Below, in pieces: positions 1-10,891 of a stretch of DNA of 64,000 bases. The notes beneath the pieces were generated by a model. That model saw only the letters and a list, made by a program, of their open reading frames with translations, was not told the DNA's origin and did not search any database. Location of the stretch: NCBI GenBank assembly GCA_002335605.1, contig BEDY01000001.1, positions 4,278,001 to 4,342,000 of the forward strand, written 5' to 3'. Both the position numbers and the translations under genes were made by a program. Position 1 is the first letter of the stretch. The number at the start of each line of letters is the position of its first letter. The stretch is from Prillingera fragicola (taxonomy: Eukaryota > Basidiomycota > Tremellomycetes > Trichosporonales > Trichosporonaceae).

Positions 1-1455
1 CGACCTCGCTCCAACTTGTGCGCACCTGACATTCCTTTGTGTGCGTCTTGTTCCTCCATTGCGGCCTCGTAAGCGCAGACCGCTATGCAGGAGGAAAAGG
101 AGAGTTAACAAGGTTTGTCTCCGAGGACGACATGACGACAGCCGCTCTTGCGCGTGATTAGCAGTCGCTTTGTACGTAAAGTGCATCCCATGAGGGACGT
201 CTCCCGAGGCCGATGTAGTGGGTCGACCCAAAGTTGGGCTTATGCTTGCTGGGGCCTGCTTCGCGTCCAGTGCCGCGCAGTCCGTGTCTGCTCGGCGAAT
301 GACATTGCCTCCATGACACAACAAAGACGAATTGGCCATGGACAGGCCATGGACACTACTCGGTCAGACGACTCGGTCCACTCGTACTCGGCCCCAGGAG
401 CAGGCCTGCGCTGTCCATCACACAGGAACGTCAGCAACACGTACTGAATTGTACTCGACCTGCCTCCTCCCTACGCTATACTCTTTTCCCTACACTGTAC
501 CCTTGGCCGCACCCTAGACACAACCCTGCGAGGAGCGCAAAGACCCGTTTTTACCGGCACCTACAGCTGCAGCTGCAGACGACGTCCTCTGCCGTCAGAA
601 GTGGAGCCAGGGAGCGAACACTGGGTACAGGGACTCTTTCCCACGGTAGTCGTTCCCCAAAGCTTATCACCAACAAGCGGTGTCTGCCGCCTATGCCCTT
701 TCAAGTGGCACTAGCGGCCGTCGAGCTACATCCACTGGCCACTGGGAGGAGTGCCACTGATCGCGGGGAGGACGGGCAAGAGATTGCCTGCTAGCTGTTG
801 CCGAAGCGAGGATATAGCTGCGGTAGCGAGCTGGGTCTCCCTTGCAATCGCATGACCAAGTCCGTGTTGTGTTGAAGATTGCGGCTTACGGGTTACGGGT
901 TACGGAATACGGTCTGCTTCCAAACGCTCTTCCATAGACGTTTCGCAGCGAGAATGCATGCACATCTGGCACGACGGGGATTCATCTGGCGTTCTGTTCT
1001 CGAACACGTAAGCGCTAGTGCCGCTTTGGGGAGTGGGGACGCTGCGAGGGGGTATCGAGTGGAGTCATTGCCCTGCGAGCGAGCTGCAGAGTCGCAAGAG
1101 TGTGAGTCGTGTGAGGCGGCAACGGCCGCTGGCTCGCTGAGCGGAAAGAGGGGGACACTACAAGGGGTTCCGCGATGGACTGTGTCAACGTGCAAGTGAG
1201 TTGGAACAAAGGTTGGACAGAACCGTGTCAGCGGTGTATGCGATAAGGCTATCCCGCGATGAGATAGCACGCAATCTACCATGACCCGGTCCTTGCGTTA
1301 TTTTCGTACAACCCAAGAACAAGTGTGCCTCAGTGCTTGCTCGAAGTTAGGCTGCTGCATTCCGCGACTACAATCTGATGCGGCTGGTATCCAATCACTA
1401 AAAAGCCAACAATAAGGGGGAGTGGAGAGAGGGGGTAGAACAACGAGACAGCGGC
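1..1455. other. gene-free stretch, left edge
   Basis: No open frame here shows a recognisable domain or a convincing splice pattern. Frames up to about 130 codons overlap one another on both strands, as expected by chance in GC-rich DNA. The right end is probably the 3' flank of the bHLH gene. Confidence 0.5.
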
Positions 1456-2649
1456 CTAGACGCCGACAGTCTGTTCGTTCCAGTTGGGGAGACCAAAGCC
1501 GAGATTCAACTTTGCGTCGGTGTTGCCCTGCTGCTGCTGCTGCTGGGGGAACATTGATGCCATGAGCTGCGCGAGACCTGCCTGGGACTGCTGCTGCGTG
1601 TTTGCGAGGAACATGTTACCCAGGGACGACTGCTGCTGCTGCGCGGCAAAGGCGGCGAGGGCGGCCTGGCGCGAAGCCATGGGCTGCTGGAAGGGAGCCT
1701 GGGCCTGGTGGAACAAGTACTGCTGAGCCATCCAAGCGCTGCTGTTCGGTGCGTTGTCGTCGGCCGAGCCGGAAGAGTGGGGCGAGGGCGTGTGCGCAAA
1801 GCCAGTCTCCATGCTGGGTGGGGTAAGGATGGCGCTCTGGTGCGAGCTGCCAACGGGGGACGAGGTGGACGAGGCATCGGTAGAGTCGGACATGAAGGCG
1901 TTGAAAGGCACCTGGGGCATGGTGCCCCAGTTGAGCTGGCCGTTGATGGCAATGCTGACAGGAGGAGTCGCAGTGGCGGTGGCAGTAGACTTGGCAATGC
2001 TGGCAAAGAACGAGTCGCCGTTGCCCATGGCCATGTCGGTAGACGAGCGAGGAGTGATGAGACCAGACGAAGAGAACGAACCGGCGACCATGTTGGCCTT
2101 TTCGAGGTCAAACATGGCCTCCGAGTTTGCCTGCTCGTCGTCGTCGTCACCGTCCTGGTCGGCACCCTCGCCAACCGAGGCAAAGTTGCCAAAGGTCTCC
2201 TTTTCAACGCCACAGACCTCCTCCATCTCGTCAGTCCAGGCCGAAGCCGAACCGACCTTGGGCTGGAAGCCGTTGGCAGAGCGCCACTCGTTGACCTCCT
2301 TGAAGAGCTCGTCGCGCTCGGCAGCGAGCTGGCGGAGGAGCTTGGAGGCGAGGAGACGCTGCGAGCGCTGGTGGCTCAAGTGCGAGATCGAGCCGTTGAC
2401 AATGGCCGACTTGGAGGGGCGGCGGCACGACGCGAGCGAGGGAAGCAGACGCGCGAGGACGAGGAACTTGGAGTTGAGAGTCTCGCGGCGCTGGCGCTCG
2501 ATAGCATTGTGCTGGTGGCGCTTCTCGGCAGTGTTGACACGCTTGCGGGGCTTGGGCTTGGGAGCGCCAGCCGGGCGGGGGGCGCCGGCAAGGGCAATGG
2601 GCCCAGTAGCCACGGGCGAGGTCGAGGGGGGAGAGATCGAGGTGGTCAT
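1456..2649 (-). CDS. bHLH transcription factor (class B, CACGTG-type)
   Basis: A single-exon gene for 397 residues. A proline/alanine-rich start (1-34) and a basic stretch are followed by a basic helix-loop-helix region at about residues 44-123. The basic region carries His47, Glu51 and Arg55, the H-E-R triad of class B bHLH proteins, which read CACGTG E-boxes. Helix 2 runs from about residue 77 (RPSKSAIVNGSI) into a leucine-bearing extension (KLLRQLAAERDELFKEV) that may prolong dimerisation. An acidic patch (DQDGDDDDEQ) and a Ser/Thr/Pro-rich middle lead to a glutamine-rich tail with runs of 4-6 Gln, typical of activation regions. The long upstream region suggests a long 5' leader or large promoter. 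The family call is firm. The specific orthologue is not known. Confidence 0.9.
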   Translation of the reverse strand: MTTSISPPSTSPVATGPIALAGAPRPAGAPKPKPRKRVNTAEKRHQHNAIERQRRETLNSKFLVLARLLPSLASCRRPSKSAIVNGSISHLSHQRSQRLLASKLLRQLAAERDELFKEVNEWRSANGFQPKVGSASAWTDEMEEVCGVEKETFGNFASVGEGADQDGDDDDEQANSEAMFDLEKANMVAGSFSSSGLITPRSSTDMAMGNGDSFFASIAKSTATATATPPVSIAINGQLNWGTMPQVPFNAFMSDSTDASSTSSPVGSSHQSAILTPPSMETGFAHTPSPHSSGSADDNAPNSSAWMAQQYLFHQAQAPFQQPMASRQAALAAFAAQQQQSSLGNMFLANTQQQSQAGLAQLMASMFPQQQQQQGNTDAKLNLGFGLPNWNEQTVGV

Positions 2650-4601
2650 GTTGGTAGTGATGGTAACAGACGTTTAAAACAAAAATGTTACAGTCGGTGA
2701 GGATACAACACGCGCAAAGAATACGGGGGTCGTGTAATGGGGTCGTAGATGTGAAGCTGACGGTGCTTCAAAGGTGATTTACTAGCTTTGGGTTGGTGGT
2801 GGTTGGGGGAGAGGTGCCGCGAGACGAATCTCAAACGTACACAAGGAGGTCGGGATAAAAAGCGGGTGGGGGTTTAGGCCAACAGCTTGACAGTGAGTGC
2901 TTTGGGTCGACAGATGGTACTGTGCGAGACGTTGGGTTCACGTTTGAGTGTTTGCGGGGGTGAAAATGTGCCAAAGTGGGGCTACAGTGGTGGCAAGTTT
3001 GGGGGGAGGGGAGAGTGCTGGAGGTGGGTCGCGAGCACTGGGTGGCGAATGGCAGGCACCGAGACAGAGTCGGCAGCAAGCATTGCGAGAATGTCGTGGA
3101 GCGAGTAAACGAAGAGAGAGAGGAATATGTCAGCGACTGGTTATCGCCACACTCCGTGTTTCGGCCGCCCAGCCAGCCATCCACTCGGCCTTTTCTCGTG
3201 TGCTATTCGCTATTCCACAGCGAGGAATGGCCGCCGACGCAAGCCCGCGAGCTCGGTGTTGGCAGAATAGCTCGGATGCTGCAACATCTGGTGCATGCTC
3301 GCCAGCGAGGGGATACTGGTCGATGCTGTCACACGACAGTACGCAGCACCGCCTCACTGGGGGAAGCCAATCTGTCCGCACAGAAACGGGTATGCGCACG
3401 GCTAGTCTGTACCAAGATGCACTCTCGCAAGGGGAAGCATCTCTGTGCCCCGAGTGCTCGTGAACAATGCAGAGCAAGCAAAGAGAAGAGACACCGACGA
3501 CGCTGGACACGGCCAAGGAGGATTGCAAAGCAACAGCTGCCCACCACCAGCAGGAGCAGACACTTACGAGCAAGCGGTATCCGGGATGTCCAGCTAGGAG
3601 GTCGGGGGTGGTGGTTTCCACAAAAGATGTAGAGCCGCTATGACAGAGACTGTCTCGGGGGGCAGGTTGTTGCTAGTGAGAGAGAGATGTGGAGAGAGAA
3701 ATGTGACAGAGGGAAGGAGACGGACAAGATATGGGAACGAGCAGTAGCGGGTCCTCCTTTGGCGAAAAGGAAGGTGGTGGCTGCAAGCAGAGCAAGGCAA
3801 GGCACCAGAGCAGAGGGGCGCAGGAGGCGTACATGCAAAGGGGCGCCGAGCAGTGGGGACGGAAGAGGGGCACGGCCAGAGGGGCAAGGGCGCTCAGGGT
3901 CCCCACCGTGCACAGACCCCGGGCATGGACACACACAGAGAAGTGGGTTCAGGGTACGAATAGCAGCCGTGTCTTGCTCGAAAATCTCGCACACACACCA
4001 GGCGTGGGAGCCGAGGGGGGCGCAGCAGTATGCGGGGTATTTGCATTTTGGACGCCGACTGTGCCGAATAACATCGTCCTACTCGAACCAGGCACTGTGC
4101 AGCATCCTCGTTCTGCTCAATGTCCAACAGCAACAGTGGTTTATTCGAATACATACGGAATGGAAAATGGCATCCCCCCACGGTGGGGTGCCTTCGATCA
4201 ACCCGGGGGGGCTGTCTCAGCTGACCTCTGCCGAGCAGCCCTGACACGGCACCCCGCTGCTGTCTGCTGCCTGTGGGCGCATAGCACACAACAAGGTGGC
4301 GTCCGCCGCTCTGGCAGGAATTAACCGCCCAGGTGCCACTTTAGCTGACGACATATGCTCAGACTGCAGCAGCAGGAACAGGTAATAGCTAGTATTACGG
4401 AAATGGCAGACACGACGAGGTACGACGCTCTCGCTGCCCAACCCCACAGCTGGGGCTGTCACCGTTTTACAGTTCGGCCTGGGGTGCAGTGCGTGGCTGG
4501 CCGTTGAATGCGGCGAAGAGCGCCTTTCGACACGTTCCCCGCCCCCTCCCCTCATTCGTCATTTACAGAACCAAAGCGAAGCGATGCATCGTCATCACGC
4601 T
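2650..4601. other. intergenic: bHLH promoter and CTF18 3' flank
   Basis: No supported gene. Read on the minus strand, 2820-3900 is pyrimidine-rich with many CT runs, a look common in long 5' leaders of fungal regulators, so it probably holds the promoter and leader of the bHLH gene. The remainder is the 3' flank of CTF18. Open frames on both strands overlap and show no domain. Confidence 0.45.
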
Positions 4602-7600
4602 CTACATAAGCACACTCATCTTGATATTGTTGCGGACAGCAGCCGACGACCCCTCGTTAAACTTGTACACTGCCCGGAATCGTTTCGCAGCAGGCGCGAC
4701 TGGTGCGTCTGTGTTTGCAGTCGAGGGTTTAGCCCGAGGCGAGAGCAAGCATAATGCAGTTGGCGTGATTCCAAAGGAGCAATTCAAGGTGGGGTGGGGC
4801 CACAAAAAGGAGGAGCGACGTGGATTCATGTTAGCGGCGGCATGGTGCGGGCCGGGGAGTCGTACGGCACCACATCGGTGAACACGGCGGCACCAAAGAG
4901 TAGGGTAGTGTTGGATATGGAGGAAATGGGAAACACAGCGGTCAGTTTCACTTTGCCAAGATTGCGCTAGCCTGTGCGACTCACCAGAGGTTTCAGTGTC
5001 CCCCGCTGGCGCGACTGCTGCTGGGACGCGCAGCCTGCCGAAAAAGTCCGTGTTGGCAGCGAGCGCCGTCGCAGCGGCGTCCGCAGCCTGCTGCCCCGTC
5101 TTGGCGGCGCCGTACTGCTGCGCTAGCATCTCTGCTGTAGTCTGCACGGGGCCGTCGCCAGTCTGGCCACGGCGGCGTGCCACTTCTGCATCCATCTTTC
5201 CTTGTCAGAAAGGACGATTCTTGGAAATTAAAACAGTCGACTCACAGCTTGGGAAATCAGCTGGCGCACCGCAAAGCGCGACGCCACAATGTCGCCGGCG
5301 CGCTTGCCATCGTAGTGCACAAACACATCAATGGCGCTGGGAGCCCGTCAGCTGAGGCCCATTGTTTGCAGAGGTATTCCGTCGAACAACGTTCGTGTGG
5401 GGAAGGTGTGGGGGGAGTGTGGAGCCACGGCCACATGTGATTTGACAGCAAACACTGCCACTAGGCACGGCCTGATTATCCCACGCTAACGAGCGCGGGA
5501 CATAGGTGCAGTGTCCAATTCAGTTTCGGTGTCCGAACAGTGCGTGTTCAAGATCCGAAGGAAAGAGGCACAAGACTCTCATGCGTGACACACACACGGT
5601 CCACTACCCCGGATCTTGGTCCGTTACTTACGGTTCGAGACGCATCATCGGTTGGCCGTCTTCCGTCTTCTCCTGCCAAAACGAGAGGCCAAGCGGTATC
5701 ATCAGCTCGACCAGGCGCGCGAGCACCTCGCGCTCGGCCGGCTTGACAATATTGGCATTGACCTGCGGGGCATCAGCTGACGGCTGGCATTCGGACACTT
5801 ACGGGCTTGAGAGGCGGCGAGATGATGCGCATCATCAGAGGAATCAGCTCGGTGAGCGTCGTCGCCGACGAGAACAAGGAGCGGAGCGCCGGTGGGAGCC
5901 CCAGCTTCAAACTCGAGGCAATTTCCTCGTTGGCCACACGCGCCTGGTACGACTACGAGAAATGTCAGCCTCTGGTCCCCCGCATACCACGGATGAAGTT
6001 TCTCGACGTGTCCCAAAGTGTGGTAGAACGTTGTTACGTACCTCGTAATCGGCTTTGGGCCACTCTGCGCGTCGCGTGGCATTGGCTGGCGCTGCAAAAT
6101 GCGAGTACCATGGCACGATGGCATACGGCACGTAGGCCAAGAGCTCAAACTCCATGCGTTCCGAAACACGCCCAGAGAGTCGGTCATAGTACGACAGCCA
6201 GTCGTGGTTTTTGCAGATATTGGCAAAACTCGCATCAAGAGGCTTGAGGTTGGGATAGTGCTCGAAACAGCCTTGGGCGAGTCGGTCGTACTCTCCGCAC
6301 GACTGGACCATGAACGCCAGTCGGTCGACATAGCGTCCGTTGTCGATGCCGACCTGCTTGCGACGCTGTTTGGCCGCCATCGGGATGAAGAGATGGTTCC
6401 AAGCTTCGTTAAGCGACGTCCCACTATCCTTGTTTCCGACGGCCAGAGACTTGAGCGCATCCGGCGATACCACCGAGGATTTCGATTTGATAAACTAGAC
6501 GTTAGCTCGAGCCAAGAGTTCTTACACTCACCTGGAGCGTGTTCAAACAGCTTCGAATATCGGCCGACGTCATGTCCACCAGAGTGGTGAGGACGCGCAA
6601 GTCTGCCTTGAGCCTCTCCTTGTCGCAAATATCACGCAATCGCGCAACGAGAAACTGGGATGGCGGCTTGCGGAAGCGCACAATGCGCGCAAACGGACGC
6701 AGAGGTCGCAGTGCGGACGCATACAGGTCGTTGCAGATGCAGATGATCGGCCTGCGCAGCGGCACAGCTGGCGTCTTGCCTGTTTGTCAGCTTTGTCCAA
6801 CTTGTAGGCTCACCCTTATTCTTCGCCGGCACATCCTGGATCAACTTGATCAAGCTCCTCACAAAACTCGTGTCACCGCCGCCGCTCGCGCCGTCAATCT
6901 CGTCAATGACAACGCACGTCGGCCGTCCCTCTGCGCCGAGGCCAGAGCCAGCGTCAATCGCATTCTTGATACGCTGGGTGACGGTAGCGGCGGACCGGTC
7001 GTCCGAGGCATTGATCTCGAGCGTGCGGTAGCCGGCGTGCTTGGCGACAATGTGGGCGAGCGTCGTCTTTCCGTAGCCTGGTGGTCCAGAGAGGAGCAAA
7101 ACCTGTAGTGTCAGTCGTGGCGTCCAGTCCCGGTCGTCAAGTGCACTTACACGATCCCGTGGCCGTCCAAGAGCGTCCTGGTAGTAGTTCTCCTTGTCCT
7201 CGTCGTCCATCCTTCGCTTCTTGGGTGGGATACGCTTGAACACACACTTGTCCCATTCCTTGAGCCAGGTCATGACCTCACGATGCACGCGCTGGGCGTC
7301 AGTTTCGACACCCGAGGCCGCAGTCGCGCAACACTCACATCCTCTCCAAGCAGGTCTGAGAACTTTTTGGGCCGGTACTTGTCCACCCACATGGTCGTCG
7401 ACGGCCCCTTGCCCTTTGAGCGAGCCTGCGCGTCCTCGTTGGCAAACTCGTTTTGCAGCCTAACTATGTCAGCCTACTCTGTGCAAACTGTAGCACTCTG
7501 CACTCACTCGAGAACCTTCTGCCTCGACTTGATCTCGTTGACCTCAGCCATGAGGTGGTGCAGCGGTGTGGCAAGCAAGTTGAGCGGGTCCTTGTCGTTG

Positions 7601-8265
7601 ACCTTGTCCTCGGGTGCACGAGGCCGGGCACGACGCTTGAAGTAGACGATACGGCCGTCTGCCGTCTCTGCAGCGAGGTCGGGCAGCACATGGCCAAATG
7701 CATCGACGGCAGGGCCAGACTCGATAATGGGTGGAGCAATGAATGTCTCGTAGGTCTCCTTGGAGGCTGAAAGTTAGTGATTGTGGGGCGAGTGAGACGT
7801 ACAGGAAGCAACGGGCCCGTCGAGGAGAAACTCCATGTCGGGGCTGAGAGCGCGAGAGCTCTCTCCCCTCGTCTCCTGCGTCTCCGCATTGGGGAGGTTC
7901 GGCTGCGTTTCCTCCTGCGCCATCGAGGCAGCAATAATCGCCGCCCGACGCCGCTTGGCCGCTTCACTCTGTTGCGTCGATGCAGACGAGCTCGACTCGC
8001 CAAGATTGCGCACCTCCTGGGCAAGCACCTCTTGATCGACATCCATCATGGCCGCGGCATCATCCTCAAAGTCGGACGGCTCCTCGTCCATCTCTGGTGG
8101 CGGCGAGTAGATGGCGCGTTCTTCCTGTAATGGTGAAGGCGCGACAAAGCCCGTGGGGGGTGGTGGGTCGAGCGGCGTGGCGAGTGTTGGGTCTGGTCCG
8201 AGACCCAGGATGCCACTTGGCTCAAAGTCGAATGCGAGCTCCATTGGCTCTGCAGTGTCGGCCAT
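4602..8265 (-). CDS. CTF18: Ctf18, large subunit of the alternative clamp loader
   Basis: AAA+ ATPase of the Ctf18-RFC complex, which loads or unloads PCNA and supports sister-chromatid cohesion in the nucleus. Twelve exons by my reading: 8265-7803, 7766-7508, 7459-7339, 7291-7151, 7102-6814, 6779-6532, 6494-6042, 5952-5803, 5762-5632, 5336-5246, 5195-4985, 4708-4602. Phases agree throughout and give 887 residues. Seen: an acidic N-terminus, then the RFC-like motif MWVDKYRPKKFSDLLGED, Walker A GPPGYGKTT, Walker B VVIDEID, and a sensor stretch ICICNDLYA. The motif AIDVFVHYDGKRAGDIVASR and the C-terminus FNEGSSAAVRNNIKMSVLM match the Ctf18-specific end that binds Dcc1/Ctf8. One intron (5337-5631) is about 295 nt, far longer than the rest. 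The last intron (4709-4984) is also long and could hide a small exon. Confidence 0.93.
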
Positions 8266-8460
8266 TGTTGATGATTGTTGTTGTCAGTCATAAACAAGGA
8301 ACTTGATTGCGAGACGCGTCGCGTAGAAACACATTGAAGGGATATAGAACCACGTGATCCACGTGGCACCACGTGGCACTACATCCGCGATCAGTGTGAG
8401 GAATCTTGAATTTGAGCAGCCATCGACCATGTGCATCTTGTCACAACAACAACAACAATC
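8266..8460. promoter_or_regulatory. shared CTF18/POP4 promoter with three phased CACGTG boxes
   Basis: This 195-bp gap separates the divergent CTF18 and POP4 starts. Three CACGTG palindromes sit at 8351, 8360 and 8370, one DNA turn apart, almost midway between the two ATGs. CACGTG is the classic site of class B bHLH proteins such as Cbf1. Binding here is inferred, not shown. Confidence 0.75.
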
Positions 8461-9667
8461 ATGTCGAGGCCACCAGCGTCTGCGCAGGGATCATCCCGCC
8501 CAAGGTCATTCATTCAGTCACCAGCAATTTCCGGAACACCAGGTCCGAGCGGCACATCTACCCCAGTGACGACAGACATCTACCGTCCCATTGCCGCTGC
8601 CGTCCAGGTAAGCAACAGAGTGACCTCATATGTCGTGCCCATCTAACACCCCAGAAACCCATTGCTTCTCTCCTCGAGATTGGAGCCTCCAGTGGCTCTG
8701 CGAACCTTCCCGCTCTCCTCGGTCTCGACGCAAGCACCTACTCGTCCCGTTTGTCCGGCAAGAATGTCCTTCTGGCCGATCTGCCTTCGTCTGGGCCATC
8801 GGCACTCGTGCAGGGCAAGAAGCGTCATCGTGGAGATCCAGAGGCAAAGAGAAAAGTGCGCGAGGCACAGCTGGAGGCTGAGAGGATTCGAAAGGAGAAA
8901 GGGATGGAGGGCATTCGCAGGTCAAGGAAGAAGGTTGCTTGCACCGGACCAGGGAGCGTGGTCGAGTGAGTGCCTTCACGCTATGAGCCACTAGCTAATA
9001 TTGCAGCTACAATACCCTCTTGCCACTGCACTACCTCTTTCTCCGCTACATGACTCAACTCCTCGCCCTTCCCCCACTCACCGCCATCGGCGCACCGCCA
9101 ACGCCAACGGGCAAGGGTAACGGCCCCACACTCCTCCCAGGCGTGACCCCCGAAGGCCTGCAGTCCAAGGTCATCAAAGCCGACCTGACAGGCGCGCGCC
9201 TCAAGGTGCTTGCAGCAAAGAACGCTTCTCTTGTCGGCATTTCGGGTCTTGTTCTGGAAGAGACCGCCGGAACGTTCAACTTGGTCGGGAGCGACTCTAC
9301 CGTCCGCGTCATTCCCAAGGTGGGGAGCCAGTTCACTCTCACTATCCCAGCGTACGCTCCCGACGTCCTGCCCTCGGGCGAAGTGGACATGCAGGCTCAC
9401 GCGGCCACGTCGCCGCAGATTGAGCTTGACATTCTCGGCTCGGCGTTTGCGTTCCGGTCTGGAGACCGTGCTGGGCGCAAGTTTCGCCCTGCCCAGGGAA
9501 ACGGAGGAGGCAGCGGGTGGGGAGAAGAGTGGATTGATGCCGAGTGGGGGAATGTCCTCGGCAAACTGGATCATGGCGAGGACAAGGCCATGGTGAACAG
9601 GAGGAGGAAGAGGAATAAGCACCGCAGGAAGGATCCGGTTGCGCAGGGGTCGTTAGTGGCTTTCTAG
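8461..9667 (+). CDS. POP4: RNase P/MRP protein subunit Pop4/Rpp29
   Basis: Protein subunit of nuclear RNase P and RNase MRP, which process pre-tRNA and pre-rRNA. Exons 8461-8607, 8655-8965 and 9007-9667 keep phase and give 372 residues. The diagnostic Rpp29 core lies in exon 3: LVGISGLVLEETAGTFNLVG, then RVIPKVGSQFTLTIP, then FAFRSGDRAGRKFR, the oligonucleotide-binding Sm-like barrel of the family. Exon 2 has a charged helical stretch rich in Lys, Arg and Glu, usual between the N-terminal region and the barrel. The C-terminus is strongly basic (RRRKRNKHRRK). The ATG at 8461 is preferred because the open frame upstream is low-complexity Thr. It is divergent from CTF18 with a short shared promoter. 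Confidence 0.92.
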
Positions 9668-9940
9668 TGAGATGCAGAGTGCGCGGTATTGGGAGACTGT
9701 GCTCACAGAATTAACACCCTGCTCACTAACTCTGCTCTGATGTTCGTTGTCGCTGTCCGAGGTGGGGAAGGAAGGAGTAGCCCACGAGGGAGGGGCGCAA
9801 ATGATCGGCAGACAGTCCACTCACCCATCACAACACATTTCATTCATACAACTACATTTCCCATCCTCTCTCTCTTCCTCATTCATCCTCCAAGCATCAC
9901 ACATCATGCGAGGTAAGCTCACCACTGAGACTAGGAATTG
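9668..9940. other. POP4-to-next-gene spacer
   Basis: 273 bp with a pyrimidine-rich tract (9840-9900) just upstream of the next gene, typical of a fungal transcription start region. An ATG at 9906 is followed at once by a GTAAGC donor-like site, but no acceptor gives a usable frame, so it may belong to a leader intron. Confidence 0.4.
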
Positions 9941-10831
9941 ATGAAAGCCCGCCGCAAGCCAAGCACCCCCACGCGCCGTCCCGTCAAACGTCCAGCCAAG
10001 AAGCCCAAATACGCGCCGTCAGTCGAGAGCGAAGACTCCGAGGAAGTCGAAGAACGCGTCCAGGATTCTCCCCTCTTTGCAGTGTCCTCTCAAGAGACGC
10101 CGCCCAAGTGTGTTCTCCCTTTGTGCCCCTGCTCGAGTCTTGCTGATATGGAGCAGAAAACGGCCCGGCAAGAGCAAAGCTGGAGCAAAGACCAAGAAAG
10201 CAGCACACTCGTCGTCATCGCCCGCGCTGGATGACCGGGATATCCCCACCGCCACGGGCATGCGGATCGGCTATCGTGCGGCGGAGCAGCGGGTCCGGAT
10301 GGACGAGTTTGACAAGGTCCAAGCTAGCTCGTACGTTTTGCTCGTTAGTTTAGCTGACTCGGCAAGCATGGAAAAGCTCGGCAGTGTGCTCCAAGCTGTG
10401 AGCCTTGGTGGGGGGGAGGCCGAGGAGGCGGACAAGGTGCTCAAGCTCTTCCAGACGCGCGTGGTAGGTTACTCTCCGCGGGTTGAGCTGATAGCAGGAC
10501 CTGGTGGGTCAGCTGGAGGCGCGGTTCAAGAACCCCAGCGAGGCCAAGGACATGGCCACTGCGCTTGAGGCTGCTGTGAAACACTGTGCGCCTCTAACGA
10601 TGAGTCTGAGCTGACAACGGTGCAGTCGAGGCCCGACCAGCGCAGACACAGGCGGCGCTCGGTGATCTCAAGAACCAGATTGAAATGACTGAACGTACAG
10701 CGCGTCAAGATGAGACTGTGGGTCGTTTGCGGGCTACCGATGAAGGTGTGCTGACGGCGCAGCTACATGAAGACGCACGCGGTATGATTCGCGGGCTGCG
10801 CAAGACGATGCGAGCTGCTGCTGGGCGGTAG
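9941..10831 (+). CDS. unrecognised basic, coiled-coil nuclear-type protein
   Basis: I do not recognise this family. Proposed exons are 9941-10107, 10157-10463, 10498-10585 and 10626-10831, in phase, for about 255 residues. An in-frame 36-nt stretch at 10331-10366 (GTACGT donor, CTGAC branch) may be a further intron and would remove 12 residues. The N-terminus is highly basic (KARRKPSTPTRRPVKRPAKK), followed by an acidic patch (ESEDSEEVEE) and a second Lys/Ser stretch, so nuclear location is likely. The rest is mainly charged helix (AAEQRVRMDEFDKVQ; LVGQLEARFKNPSEAKDM; QTQAALGDLKNQIEM) with coiled-coil character. Size and layout resemble small kinetochore or chromatin subunits, but that is a guess. 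Convergent with ELP4, whose stop lies 60 bp away. Confidence 0.6.
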
Positions 10832-10891
10832 GCCAAGGGCCACAGTCACCTGTACGCGGTTGGATTACAATGCATATGATATGTCTACATA

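Noticed and set aside
1708..2700. 330-codon plus-strand frame opposite the bHLH gene
   Set aside because: It mirrors the bHLH coding sequence. Codon bias of the real gene keeps the antisense frame open, and the product has no domain.
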